Shown: positions 1-8,281 of the stretch, piece by piece
Position numbering within the stretch: the first letter of the stretch is position 1
Layout: each line of letters starts with the position of its first letter
From: Propioniciclava soli
GTDB lineage: Bacteria > Actinomycetota > Actinomycetes > Propionibacteriales > Propionibacteriaceae
NCBI RefSeq assembly: GCF_014858005.1
Contig: NZ_JACYOT010000011.1
Coordinates: 1 to 64,000 of the forward strand
Direction: 5' to 3'
DNA: 64,000 nt
Position numbers and translations under genes: made by a program
The notes under the pieces: model-generated
Databases searched by the model: none
Seen by the model: only the letters and a program-made list of their open reading frames with translations
What the model was told of the DNA's origin: nothing

Positions 1-571
1 TGACCGGAGTGAGGTCGATGACCACGGTGACGTACTTGTCGCCCTTGCGGGTGTGCCGCCAGACGTGCTCGTCGACGCCGATCACCTGGACGCCGTCGAA
101 TCGCTTGGGGTCATCGATCAGGGCGCGCTGGCCCTCGGCGAGGACGGCGTCGTTGGCGGTGTTCCAGGACACCGCGAGGCCTTCGGCGATCCGGGCGACG
201 GTCAGGTGGGCGACCACGATGCTTTCCAGCGCCCACCGCAACGCTCGCCGGGACAGCTTGGCCCGCGGTTCGGCGGCCTTGCTGGTGTCCTGGCGCCACA
301 CGTGGCCGCATTCGGCACACCGGTAGCGGCGCACGGTGATCAGCAGGAGGGTGGGGCGCCAGCCGAACGGCTCGTGGGCCAGGCGACGGACCACGGTGCC
401 ACGCGGGATGCCCTCGCAGCCACACCGACGGCACCACCGGTCATCATCGACGACCCGGCACGCCAACACCGCCCGAGCAGGTTCGAGGCGCTGGCCGACA
501 ACCTCCAGGCCGAGCTCGTCAAGGCGGGTGAACGTGGTCAGGTCAGGACGAACGAAGGTAGCGTGTGGCAC
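1..571 (-). CDS. ISL3 family transposase, 3' end outside window
   Basis: Translating the minus strand gives about 190 residues of a DDE transposase that mediates cut-and-paste movement of the element. An N-terminal zinc-binding region shows cysteine pairs (WCRRCGCEG, then RYRCAECGHVW), followed by a helical DNA-binding part. The first catalytic aspartate is in VIGVDEHVWRH, a typical ISL3/IS204 motif. The frame is closed upstream by TGA near 627-629 and holds no ATG. GTG at 571 is the most plausible start, and a CTG at 586 is an alternative. The C-terminal catalytic residues lie outside the window, so whether the transposase is active is unknown. Confidence 0.75.
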   Translation of the reverse strand, partial: MPHATFVRPDLTTFTRLDELGLEVVGQRLEPARAVLACRVVDDDRWCRRCGCEGIPRGTVVRRLAHEPFGWRPTLLLITVRRYRCAECGHVWRQDTSKAAEPRAKLSRRALRWALESIVVAHLTVARIAEGLAVSWNTANDAVLAEGQRALIDDPKRFDGVQVIGVDEHVWRHTRKGDKYVTVVIDLTPV

Positions 572-693
572 GTCGAGGTCTTCCAGATGGGCAGCGTGAG
601 AACTTCCATCTTCGGGAGACCTCGACCCTCAACCGCGGACCGACGCGCCGCCCCAGATCACCCCGCCTCTACACCCTCAACTGTGATGAGCCC
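1..693 (-). mobile_element. ISL3-family insertion sequence, partial (one end only)
   Basis: The segment holds the 5' part of an ISL3-type transposase reading toward the window start. Just outside the gene, at about 669-693 read on the minus strand, the sequence starts GGGCTCATCACAGTTGAGGG, which resembles ISL3-family terminal inverted repeats. The other end of the element lies beyond position 1, so target duplication and completeness cannot be judged. An open frame on the plus strand begins right at this edge (about 690), as expected if the element inserted into a gene. Confidence 0.75.
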
Positions 694-1250
694 GATTCTT
701 GGACCACGGCTACGTGGTTCAGACGCGCCGGCTAAGTGAGTACCTAGACAACCACGGGGTGGGACCCGTCCCTGAGGAAGAGCTTCGAGATCGCATCGCC
801 AAGGCTGACGAACTCGAACGCACCAATGCAGTGGTTGACTCGAAGTACCCCTTCGGAAGTCAGTACGGATGGGCCGTCCCTCTGATGCCTACTGGGGCTA
901 AGGGTCGACGAGTGCCCCCCACCATGGGCCAGTTGGAGAAGCTGGCCATGCTCAGCCATCGGCGCCTGTTGGTGGCCAGCTCTCATGGCCTCGTGCATGG
1001 TGACGCGGCTGGCATACAAACCTCCGTCCTGTTGAGGAACTCAGGCTGGCTCTTGGGTCCGACAGAGCTGTTCGCAGAAACGGTCGCTCGACCAACGTTG
1101 GACACATTGATCCATCTGGTCGGTGCTACACACCTTGGCTTTGAACCGGCGTTGAACACCTTCTCCGAGACGATTGGTGTAGTGGCCGCGGGGTTGATGC
1201 AGGTTTGTGCGGACGGAGTCGCGGCATTCGAGCGGCCCATGAATACCTGA
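690..1250 (+). pseudogene. Hypothetical protein, probably 5'-truncated by the IS
   Basis: An open frame of about 185 codons starts exactly where the insertion sequence ends and has no ATG/GTG with a ribosome binding site; the first possible start is TTG at 699. Base composition is lower in GC than the core genes. The protein has an N-terminal polar helical part and a C-terminal hydrophobic helical part with HGLVHGD and LVGATHLGFEP. It vaguely resembles DUF5677-type proteins, but I cannot assign it. Most likely it is the 3' remnant of a longer gene disrupted by the IS. Confidence 0.4.
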
Positions 1251-1337
1251 CACGGGCTGTGGGATGCTGCTGGATTCAAGGCGTGGGATGGCCAGCGTAT
1301 GAACGCCCTCATCTGCCGCGAGGTGCCGGTGTTGACG

Positions 1338-1733
1338 CTAGTGCTGGGGGAAGGTGATGCGTGTCGCATTGGCGACGTGGAGTTCAACGCGGCCACCGAT
1401 GGGGAAGGTGATCAAGGGGGTGGTATGGCCGAAGTCGACGTTGGCCACAATGGGCTTGCCGGCCAGCGACGGGATGGTGGCGACGATGGCTTCAAGGTCC
1501 TCGCGTGCCATACCGCTGGCGTTCTGGAACCGGCCGAGCACGAGCCCGCGGACGGTGTGCGCGTCGGGGAGTTGCATGAGCGAGTTCAGGTCTCGCCGGA
1601 ACTCCACGGGATCGCTCAACTCGTCATCTTCCAGGAACAAGACGACGTCCCGCACCGACGGCATCCACGGGGTTCCCTGCAGCAGGTTCAGCGTGCACAG
1701 GTTCCCGCCGATGATCTGCCCGGGAATACGGCC
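1338..1733 (-). pseudogene. C-terminal fragment of LD-carboxypeptidase / MccF-like peptidase S66
   Basis: About 131 residues match the C-terminal half of serine peptidases of family S66 (LdcA, MccF), which cut muramyl tetrapeptides or microcin C. The glycine-rich strand IIGGNLCTLNLLQGTP, the catalytic-glutamate strand VVLFLEDDE and the catalytic-histidine motif DFGHTTP are visible. The N-terminal half with the GxSD nucleophile is absent: upstream the frame continues into unrelated low-complexity sequence overlapping the next gene. The family is usually about 300-350 residues, so this is a gene remnant. No start codon or ribosome binding site fits the fragment. Confidence 0.75.
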
Positions 1734-1758
1734 TGGTGGGTGTGGGGCCGGGGGGGCA

Positions 1759-3165
1759 TCAGGGCAGGTGGGCGCGGTTGAGTTCTGCCATGAGGGCAGG
1801 TCGGCGCCGGTAGGCCTCGCGCAGCCTGATGAGGTGGCTGACTGCTTCCTCGTTGTGCCCGGCCTTGTCGTACAGGGAGCGCGCCCGCACCAGCAGAGCG
1901 ACGATTGACGGGTACTGCTTCGAGTTCGGAGTGGTGAGTTGCGCCTCTGCTTGGGCCAGGCACAACCGTGCGGCGCGGAGGGGGTAGTCGTCCTCGGAGG
2001 CGTCCACGAGTTCGCGCCAGGCCTGACCGGCACCGTGGGCGTCCGCTGCTGCCCAGGCGTCGGTGAGGTTCCCGTCGCTCAGGTGGAGCCAGATCAGGTG
2101 GTGGCCGCCGGCGCCCGCGCGGCTGGTGGCCTCCTCGATGGCCCAAGTGCGTTGTTCGGCCAGGTCGCCTGACTCGTCGGCGACCGCGCACAACAGGCGG
2201 TAGGCGGTCTCGCTGAGGTCGACGGCGAACTGGTCTCGGGCCACCGCGAGGGCTGCGTCGGGACGCCCCGCGTCCAGGTAGGCGCGGGTCGCGACCGGCG
2301 CGGAAACCGTGGTGTGCAAGGCCTGCCATGGGTGGCCGACGGCGTGGGCTGCGACGGCACGGTCGAGCCAGTGCAGGGCCAACGCCGTCTGTCCGGCGGC
2401 CTGGAGCCGGCCCACGATCTCCCCGTAATAGGGGGTGGGTCCACACGACAGCAGGGTGACAGCGGCGTCGGTGTCCCCATCGTGGTCGGCCAGTTCCAGC
2501 AGCATGGCCGCCACCTCATCGCGGTACGGGTCACCAGCCGGCGCGTTACCAGCGAGTGCGGCGACCCTGTCGCGGTAGGCCACCCAGGCCGGGTCGTCCA
2601 GGGCGTGGGCGACGGTAGCCAGAGTCAAGGACGGCCAGCCGTACTCCATCCGGAACCCGAGTATCCAGCGGGCCAGCGCGGTGGGGTCGGGGTGTCCCTC
2701 CACTGCGCGGGCATACAGTTCGCAGGCGCGCTCGGCGACACCCACGAGTGCGTCAGCGTTGTCGCTTGACTGACCCAGGTCGCCGATCCGGGTGAGGAGG
2801 TGCTCCAGCACCTGTCCGACAATGGGGTGTGCGCCCTGGTCGAGGTGGCGTTCCAACTCGTCGAGGACCTCGTCCACGGCTGCGATGCCGTCATCATCGT
2901 CCTCGTCATAGGAGAAGGGATCGCCATAATCGAGGTCGACGCCCGAGATGGCGGCGTCGACCATCCTGACGAGCTCGGTTTCGACGTGGGTGTTGTCGGG
3001 GGTGGCCAGCAGCTGCAGCGCGCGCATGGCCTCGGGACTGTAGGACGCCAACACCAGCACAAGCTCGCGCACCGACAGGTCATCCAGACCGGCGAGGAAC
3101 TCCTCCACCTCCGCGCTGACCGGGTGTCGGACGCCGTCCGCGCCGATCACCGTGCGCATGGCCAT
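1759..3165 (-). CDS. TPR-like helical repeat protein (resembles the C-terminal part of SWIM zinc-finger proteins / DUF6880)
   Basis: This 468-residue protein is almost entirely helical, with repeated A-rich helix pairs such as LALHWLDRAVAAH and YLDAGRPDAALAVARDQF. The arrangement is like the repeat region that follows SWIM zinc fingers in actinobacterial proteins, but no SWIM CxCx(n)CxH motif is visible. An acidic stretch (YDEDDDDG) lies at about residues 86-93. I chose ATG 3165; ATG 3159 and more upstream starts (to 3294) are possible, but the residues before 3165 are R/P-rich and not protein-like. An 18-bp palindrome sits 4 bp upstream of the start. Function unknown, perhaps a protein-interaction scaffold. 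Confidence 0.65.
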   Translation of the reverse strand: MAMRTVIGADGVRHPVSAEVEEFLAGLDDLSVRELVLVLASYSPEAMRALQLLATPDNTHVETELVRMVDAAISGVDLDYGDPFSYDEDDDDGIAAVDEVLDELERHLDQGAHPIVGQVLEHLLTRIGDLGQSSDNADALVGVAERACELYARAVEGHPDPTALARWILGFRMEYGWPSLTLATVAHALDDPAWVAYRDRVAALAGNAPAGDPYRDEVAAMLLELADHDGDTDAAVTLLSCGPTPYYGEIVGRLQAAGQTALALHWLDRAVAAHAVGHPWQALHTTVSAPVATRAYLDAGRPDAALAVARDQFAVDLSETAYRLLCAVADESGDLAEQRTWAIEEATSRAGAGGHHLIWLHLSDGNLTDAWAAADAHGAGQAWRELVDASEDDYPLRAARLCLAQAEAQLTTPNSKQYPSIVALLVRARSLYDKAGHNEEAVSHLIRLREAYRRRPALMAELNRAHLP

Positions 3166-3168
3166 CGT

Positions 3169-3186
3169 CGTTCGCCGTGGCGAACG
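3169..3186. promoter_or_regulatory. Perfect palindrome adjoining a start codon
   Basis: CGTTCGCC-GT-GGCGAACG is an exact inverted repeat (8-bp arms, 2-bp centre) ending 3 bases before the ATG at 3165 of the TPR-like gene. It could be a repressor operator or an mRNA hairpin covering the ribosome binding region. There is no direct evidence for either. Confidence 0.4.
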
Positions 3187-3541
3187 GAAACGCCGTGCGG
3201 GGGAGACGTCATCCTCACCTCTCCGAGATGGTGGACGGTCAGCGTGGGTGGCCAGCGACGGCGCCCCGGGTCCTACCCACCCCCAGGAGAACACACAGGG
3301 CGCGCCGCTGACCCCACGAGGCTACACGCGGCAGGCGATCCCGCTCGGGGGCGTCGAATGTCGGGATTCGAGCGCGGCCGCGAGGGGCGCCTGGCTTCCT
3401 GGCTGCTGCTCGTCCCCCCATCTGGGCCACCTCGCACGCCGCCCATCCAGTGATCCTGATTTGGGCGTTGCCGGTGCGTGCGATGACGCTAACGGCGTCC
3501 CGATGCAGGGGTAGGAGGGCCCATCCATGGCAGCCCGCTCA
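3187..3541. other. Intergenic region between the pilus operon and the TPR-like gene
   Basis: About 355 bp without a convincing gene: open frames here are short, arginine/proline-rich and lack ribosome binding sites. On the minus strand it is the 3' flank of the LysM/BTAD gene and the 5' flank of the TPR-like gene, so it must hold the promoter of the latter unless the genes are cotranscribed. I see no clear terminator with a T-run. Confidence 0.5.
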
Positions 3542-6500
3542 TCAGGCTGACGCTCTGGTGCTTCGACGGGCGAGCCACTTGGGGTTGTTGTCGATGATCT
3601 GTTCGGTGCGGGCGGGGATCTCGGTAGGGGCCTCATCTTCGTCGTCGCTGCGGTCGAAGACGTTCTCGCGGAGCAGTTGTTCGGCGGCGCGATGGTGTCC
3701 TTGGGACGCAAGCGCGGCGGCGAGATCCAGCTGGGCGGTCTCCTCCGCTGGCGCGACACGGACGGCGAGCTGGGCAGCTTTTTGGGCCGCGGCGTGGTCG
3801 CCCAGGGCGAGGCTGGCAGTCGTGACGAGGTGGGTAACGTCGACGATCGAGCACAGGAGGACCTGGTCGAGCCGCTGCCCTTCGCTGAGCCAGGTGCCAC
3901 CGTTCCGGCGGAGTTGTCCGAATGGCGTGCCGCTGACGAGACTCAGGGCCCGACGAAGGTCGTCCAGGCCGGCAGAACCTCGCGCCTCACCCCGCGCGCG
4001 GAGGCGACGGAACAGGTCCGCGTCGACCAGAAGGTCTTCGACTTGATAAGCAGCTCGTCCTCGGACGCTCGCTGCTGTGGTTTGGCGGCTGTCGGGCACG
4101 TGCGGACGGCCGGTGCGCGGGTTGACGCCCAGCCAGGTGCGGAGGGCGAGGACGTCCTTGCGGACGCGTCCGGAGGGGATGCCCATGGCGTCGGCGACTT
4201 CCTCAGTGGTAGCGCCGTGCGGGCGGGTGGCCAGGAACGCGAGCAGTTCGCTGAAGTAGGGTTTGCGGTCCACGGCTGCGGTTGGCGTCCCGGTGGGGGC
4301 GACCCGGACGGTGAGGGGACCCAGCAGCATCAGCTTGGGCAGGTCGCAGCTCGGATCGAACCACGTGCTGACGTCGTCGTCGAGGGTCGGGTCGTCTTGT
4401 TCAACCAGCTCGCGGACGCTCTCGGGGATGTGGGGGGCGAGGGCGGTCAGGTCGTCAGGAGTGACGGCCGCGGCGTCGACGTAGACCTCATCGATCTCGG
4501 GCAGCACGTTGGTGACAGGCTCGTCAGGGACCTGGTCACGCGCGACGATGTGCTCCGGCAACAGTTGGCCTACTTGGTTGGTGTGGGCCCTCCATCCCTC
4601 GGCAGGTTCGGGGTGCTGGGGGTACTCGACGTCGGGCTCGTCGGCTTGGGCGAAGATCGCGGCGCACCCGGCCGTATCCCGTGCGGTGAGCCCGGCGGCG
4701 GTCAGCGTGAGCCCGACCCCGGGCAGCTGAAGGCGGCCGTCACCTGTGACCCGAAGCACCTCAGCGTCGATGTCTTCGTGACCTCCGTCGACGTCGATCA
4801 TCATGAGCGCGGTGCCTGTTTGGCGGGGTTGGTCGTTGAGGAGACGGGCCAGTTGTTCGGTGAGGTCGGTGCGGTCTGTGTCCAGGAGGAGGAGCCGGCT
4901 GTCCCACAGGGGGTCGTCCAGCAGAGTGGCGCGGCCGGTGTGGATGTCCAGACCGGCTTCGCGAGTGCGGTCGATCATGGCGACGGTGTCGGCAATGACG
5001 TGAGCGGTGATGTCGGCCGTGTCGTGGTGGCGGACGCGTCGTCGGTTGAAGGCGACGGCTTCGGCAGCGATGCCCACGCATTCGACGTGGACGTCTCGGG
5101 TCCAGGGGTGGACCGCGAGCTCAGCTGCGGCGTGGCGGACGAAGTCGCGTGCCCGATCGGGGTCGCCGATGACACGAAGGACGCCGGCCTCTTCGAGGTT
5201 GTACAGCCAGCGGTGGCCGCCCTCGTCCAGGCCGAGGGTGACCAGCTGCGGGTAGGGCGCGGGTAGTGCACCGTCGAGCGGACCCACCTCGACGAGGTCG
5301 CTCTGGATAGGGAGTTCCCAGCGCAGCCGGTCCGGGGCGTGCCGCCAGGGTTCGCGTAGGTCGGCCGGGTCGGCGAGATGCAGCCGGATCACGTCGTCGG
5401 CCTGTTCCACGGCGGCGAGGTGAGGCATGGGCTCGCCGGCTCGACCGCGACGGGACGCCAGGCGCCGGAGTGCTTCGTCGAGGAAGGCGACGTCGAGCGC
5501 GGCCGAGGCACCTTCGGTACGCAGCGTCTTGTCGATCGGGTCGAGTGCGGGGGGCGGGGTGGCGATCATCCGGCCGGGACGCCGGGCGCGCAGTTGTGCG
5601 GCACGGCGGTGGCCCAACGCCACCCAGAGAGATCCGGCCAGGAGGCTGCCCGCACCGACCAGCCCGGGCACCAGCCAGCCGGGAATGGGTGCCGCCTCGT
5701 CCACGGTCACGGTGGAGGTGTCGGCCGCCTCGACGGCTCGGGTCGTCTGCACCGGCGCCGGTTCGGGGGCGGACGGGACGGGCGATGCTGCAGGCATCAC
5801 CGCCGGTTCAGCTGGCGCGGGGAGCTCGTGCGTGACTGGCTCTTCCACGACCGGCTCCGGAGTCACCGCGTCGCGCGTCGGTTGGGTGGGTGATGCAACT
5901 GGTGCCAGATTCTGGCCAGTGTCGGGTCTCGGCTGAGGGATCGCCAAGGTCCAGCCGACGTCGATGACGTCAGGGTTGGTGAGGTGGCGGCCGCCGGGTT
6001 GCGTGATGGTCCGGGACGCCTCGACGATCTTGGGGAACGCTTGGGCGTCGCCGAGGTGGTCGTGGGCGATCTCGCTGAGGGTGTCGCCCTCGCGAACCGT
6101 GTAGGTCTCGGTGGGAGCTTGGTTGGTGGTGGAGTCGGTGCCGCCGACGGGGAGGGCCAGGACCCAGCCGGCACGAAGGAAGTCGTCTCCTTTGCCGTCG
6201 AGGAGGCGGGTGTTGAGGGCGGCGATCTCGGTGTAGCGGCGTCCGTTGCCGAGTTCGGCGGCTGCGATCGACCACAGCGACTCGCCGCGCTTGACGGTGT
6301 GCTGCCTGGTCTGAACCGGAGGCGCCGTGTCCTCGACGGTGTGAGGCGCCGTGTGTGAGGCGGTCACCTGCGGCGCGGGAGGCGCGGTCACGGTGGCGAT
6401 GGACGCGGGCGCCGGGAGGGGATCGGCATACGCGAGCGTGGGGCCTGGCGCAACGAACAGGGCCGCCGCGGCCGCGACGAGCTGGCGGGCGGCGACCTGC

Positions 6501-6790
6501 GGCAGGTGGAGGCCGGGTAGATCGCGGGGTTGGACGCCGCGGATCCGGGTCACGATCTCCAAGAGGATCAGTGCTCCCAGCATCGCCCACGTGACCCAGC
6601 CGAGGGCCTTGATCACCACCAGCGCGAGAGTGCCGTCATCGCGTCGCAGGAGCAGGGCAACCACGTCGCTCCAGTCGGTGATGGTCGGCAGGTTGCCGAG
6701 GCCAACTTGGAGCAGGAGGGCGGGCAGGCCGACAAGCAGGACGGCCATGCCCACGGTGGCGGCCAGTCCGGTGAGTCGTTGCCGGATCAT
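3542..6790 (-). CDS. LysM-domain and BTAD-like transcriptional-activator-domain membrane protein
   Basis: A 1082-residue membrane protein. Hydrophobic segments lie at about residues 8-32, 55-80 and 103-120. Two LysM (peptidoglycan-binding) domains follow, at about 163-215 (HTVKRGESLWSIA) and 229-286 (YTVREGDTLSEIA). After a Pro/Ala-rich linker there is another membrane segment at about 369-393. The last 260 residues contain a winged-helix-like region (LMLLGPLTVRV onward) and a helical BTAD-like domain as in SARP/AfsR-type activators. The ATG overlaps the stop of the preceding TadG-like gene (ATGA), so it is the last gene of the pilus operon. Role inferred: a cell-wall-sensing or wall-anchored scaffold linked to pilus function. 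It may have lost DNA binding. Confidence 0.8.
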   Translation of the reverse strand: MIRQRLTGLAATVGMAVLLVGLPALLLQVGLGNLPTITDWSDVVALLLRRDDGTLALVVIKALGWVTWAMLGALILLEIVTRIRGVQPRDLPGLHLPQVAARQLVAAAAALFVAPGPTLAYADPLPAPASIATVTAPPAPQVTASHTAPHTVEDTAPPVQTRQHTVKRGESLWSIAAAELGNGRRYTEIAALNTRLLDGKGDDFLRAGWVLALPVGGTDSTTNQAPTETYTVREGDTLSEIAHDHLGDAQAFPKIVEASRTITQPGGRHLTNPDVIDVGWTLAIPQPRPDTGQNLAPVASPTQPTRDAVTPEPVVEEPVTHELPAPAEPAVMPAASPVPSAPEPAPVQTTRAVEAADTSTVTVDEAAPIPGWLVPGLVGAGSLLAGSLWVALGHRRAAQLRARRPGRMIATPPPALDPIDKTLRTEGASAALDVAFLDEALRRLASRRGRAGEPMPHLAAVEQADDVIRLHLADPADLREPWRHAPDRLRWELPIQSDLVEVGPLDGALPAPYPQLVTLGLDEGGHRWLYNLEEAGVLRVIGDPDRARDFVRHAAAELAVHPWTRDVHVECVGIAAEAVAFNRRRVRHHDTADITAHVIADTVAMIDRTREAGLDIHTGRATLLDDPLWDSRLLLLDTDRTDLTEQLARLLNDQPRQTGTALMMIDVDGGHEDIDAEVLRVTGDGRLQLPGVGLTLTAAGLTARDTAGCAAIFAQADEPDVEYPQHPEPAEGWRAHTNQVGQLLPEHIVARDQVPDEPVTNVLPEIDEVYVDAAAVTPDDLTALAPHIPESVRELVEQDDPTLDDDVSTWFDPSCDLPKLMLLGPLTVRVAPTGTPTAAVDRKPYFSELLAFLATRPHGATTEEVADAMGIPSGRVRKDVLALRTWLGVNPRTGRPHVPDSRQTTAASVRGRAAYQVEDLLVDADLFRRLRARGEARGSAGLDDLRRALSLVSGTPFGQLRRNGGTWLSEGQRLDQVLLCSIVDVTHLVTTASLALGDHAAAQKAAQLAVRVAPAEETAQLDLAAALASQGHHRAAEQLLRENVFDRSDDEDEAPTEIPARTEQIIDNNPKWLARRSTRASA

Positions 6791-7221
6791 CGTTCGGTGC
6801 CTTGCACAGCGCGGACCAGTCGGGCCGTGGAGTGGCCGGTGACGGTGAGGGAGCGGACGCCGATCGAGGTGAGGAACATCGGGGTGTAGCTGTCGGTCAC
6901 GGTGACCTCCGGGACGTTCCCGGACCGGACACCCACGCTGCCCGTGACCCCGGCTTGAGCGAGGTAGGCCGATGCAGCTTGCTTGGCGGCCGCGACGTCG
7001 ACGGTCGGGGTCTGGCCGCGGACGGCTTGGGCGGCCGCCACTTCCTCCCCGGCGGTGCGGGCAGCTTGGGCGGCAAGACTGCGGGCCCGCTGCTGGGCAT
7101 GGACGTGACCACCGAGATCGACGGCGATCCCGACGCACAACACGATCGTCAATGCGGCCAGCGCGAGCCAGACGCTCACCGAGCCGCGCTCGTCATGGCG
7201 ACGTCGGATGTGAACGGTCAT
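6787..7221 (-). CDS. TadG-like pilus assembly (Flp pseudopilin-like) protein
   Basis: 144 residues: a short basic N-terminus, the DERGS motif, one membrane helix (about residues 17-38), then an extracytoplasmic domain. This is the layout of TadE/TadF/TadG minor pilins, which initiate or cap Flp pili. Unlike its two neighbours, the residue five after the DERG glycine is Trp, not Glu, so prepilin-peptidase processing is doubtful. This favours a TadG-like anchor role. ATG 7221 is preceded by GGGGAAGG at suitable spacing; GTG 7230 overlapping the upstream stop (GTGA) is an alternative. The stop overlaps the next start. Confidence 0.75.
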   Translation of the reverse strand: MTVHIRRRHDERGSVSVWLALAALTIVLCVGIAVDLGGHVHAQQRARSLAAQAARTAGEEVAAAQAVRGQTPTVDVAAAKQAASAYLAQAGVTGSVGVRSGNVPEVTVTDSYTPMFLTSIGVRSLTVTGHSTARLVRAVQGTER

Positions 7222-7226
7222 GGTGG

Positions 7227-7655
7227 TCACCTTCCCCGGTAGGTGTCCAAGGGGCTGGACATGGTGGCAGTGATGGTCTTGGTGCCGCCGAGTCCCGGCA
7301 GCCCGATGTCGTCCAGTCGCAGCGCGCAGGTCACGGTCGTGGACACCTGTCCCGGCGTCCCCACCGGGGTGCCGAACGCCGCGGTGTCGACACTCACCGA
7401 AGTGGTCGCGCAGTCGAGGTCCTGGTTGGCCAAGCTGCTGTGGGCAGCATGGCTCGCAGTGCTGCGTGCTGCGGCCGGGGTCCGGGCGATGGAGGCCGAT
7501 CGAGCGGCGTCCGCGGCGGCGGCCTGAACGGCTTGTTGGGCGATCGCGGTGCGGCCACCGAGGACGAGCAGGCCGACCAGCAGCAGCAGCGCGGGGACGC
7601 CGAAGACGGCTTCGACCGCGGCTGACCCCCGCTCGTCCCGCTTCATTCTGGGCAT
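7227..7655 (-). CDS. TadE family pilus minor pilin
   Basis: 142 residues with a type IVb prepilin-like N-terminus: RDERG followed by SAAVE, with Glu at position +5, then a membrane helix (about residues 20-42) and an extracytoplasmic domain with two cysteines. TadE-like pseudopilins are needed for Flp pilus assembly and are matured by the prepilin peptidase TadV, whose gene is not in this window. The start overlaps the stop of the preceding gene (TAATG), indicating coupling. The stop lies just before the following TadG-like start. Confidence 0.8.
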   Translation of the reverse strand: MPRMKRDERGSAAVEAVFGVPALLLLVGLLVLGGRTAIAQQAVQAAAADAARSASIARTPAAARSTASHAAHSSLANQDLDCATTSVSVDTAAFGTPVGTPGQVSTTVTCALRLDDIGLPGLGGTKTITATMSSPLDTYRGR

Positions 7656-8044
7656 TATCGGGTGATCCGTTCGACGGGAAGACTGGCGGAACGTTCCACC
7701 GTGGGGGTCCAGCCAGGTACGAGGCTCAGGCTGGACCCACGGACGGTGATGGTGACGGTGACGGCCGTGCGTGATCCGGTGATCGCGACGGAGCTCAGGG
7801 AGTCCCCAGCGGTGTCGGTCACGAACGCGGTCGCTGCGGAGGTTCCCGCAGCGAGGGTGGCGTTCTCGCGCGCGGCTGCGCGGGCGCCCTCTTGGGCCGC
7901 CGCCAACGCGAGCGTGCTGGCGTGGTAGTACACCGCTCCTTGGACGCCGCTGAAGAGGATCAGCAGCAGCAGCGGCATCAGGACGACCAACTCGACCGAC
8001 GCGGAACCGCGCTCGTCGGCGCGGAAGAACCGGGGACCCTTCAC
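7655..8044 (-). CDS. TadE-like pilus minor pilin
   Basis: 129 residues. The N-terminus ADERG followed by SASVE has Glu at +5, as in class III prepilins. A membrane helix (about residues 17-40) precedes an Ala/Thr-rich extracytoplasmic domain. This is a second TadE paralogue in tandem with the 142-residue protein. The start is GTG 8044. The stop overlaps the next start by one base. Together with the Flp-like gene upstream, it completes the structural pilus gene set. Confidence 0.8.
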   Translation of the reverse strand: MKGPRFFRADERGSASVELVVLMPLLLLILFSGVQGAVYYHASTLALAAAQEGARAAARENATLAAGTSAATAFVTDTAGDSLSSVAITGSRTAVTVTITVRGSSLSLVPGWTPTVERSASLPVERITR

Positions 8045-8054
8045 GATGCTGCGT

Positions 8055-8243
8055 TCAGCCGAGGGCGGCGATCTTGCCCTGGGCGTACGCGGTGATCGCG
8101 GCGCCGATCGCGATAGCCAGCAGCACGACTGCCGCGGTGATCACGGCCTGTTCGGTGCTGACACTGCCGCGCTCGTCGCGGAGCTTCGGGTCGAGCCAAG
8201 CCTTGATCAGCAGGAACGTGGTCATCAGGCGGGTGGTCAACAT
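8055..8243 (-). CDS. Flp-type pilin (small class III prepilin-like protein)
   Basis: 62 residues: a leader of about 25 residues ending in RDERG, then SVSTE with Glu at +5, followed by one hydrophobic helix (TAAVVLLAIAIGAAITAYA) and a very short tail. Size, glycine/+5 glutamate and the absence of a globular domain match Flp major pilins of Tad systems. ATG 8243 follows a good ribosome binding site (GAGGAAA). Its position between tadC and the TadE-like genes supports the call. Lacking the usual Tyr pair of classical Flp, it belongs to the actinobacterial variant group at best. Confidence 0.75.
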   Translation of the reverse strand: MLTTRLMTTFLLIKAWLDPKLRDERGSVSTEQAVITAAVVLLAIAIGAAITAYAQGKIAALG

Positions 8244-8281
8244 GGGGTTTCCTCTCGGTTGGGTTGGGTTGTTGCGGGAGG

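Noticed and set aside
983-1396. Minus-strand frame of 137 codons
   Set aside because: Overlaps the truncated ORF; Ser/Pro/Ala-rich, no ribosome binding site, no recognisable motif.
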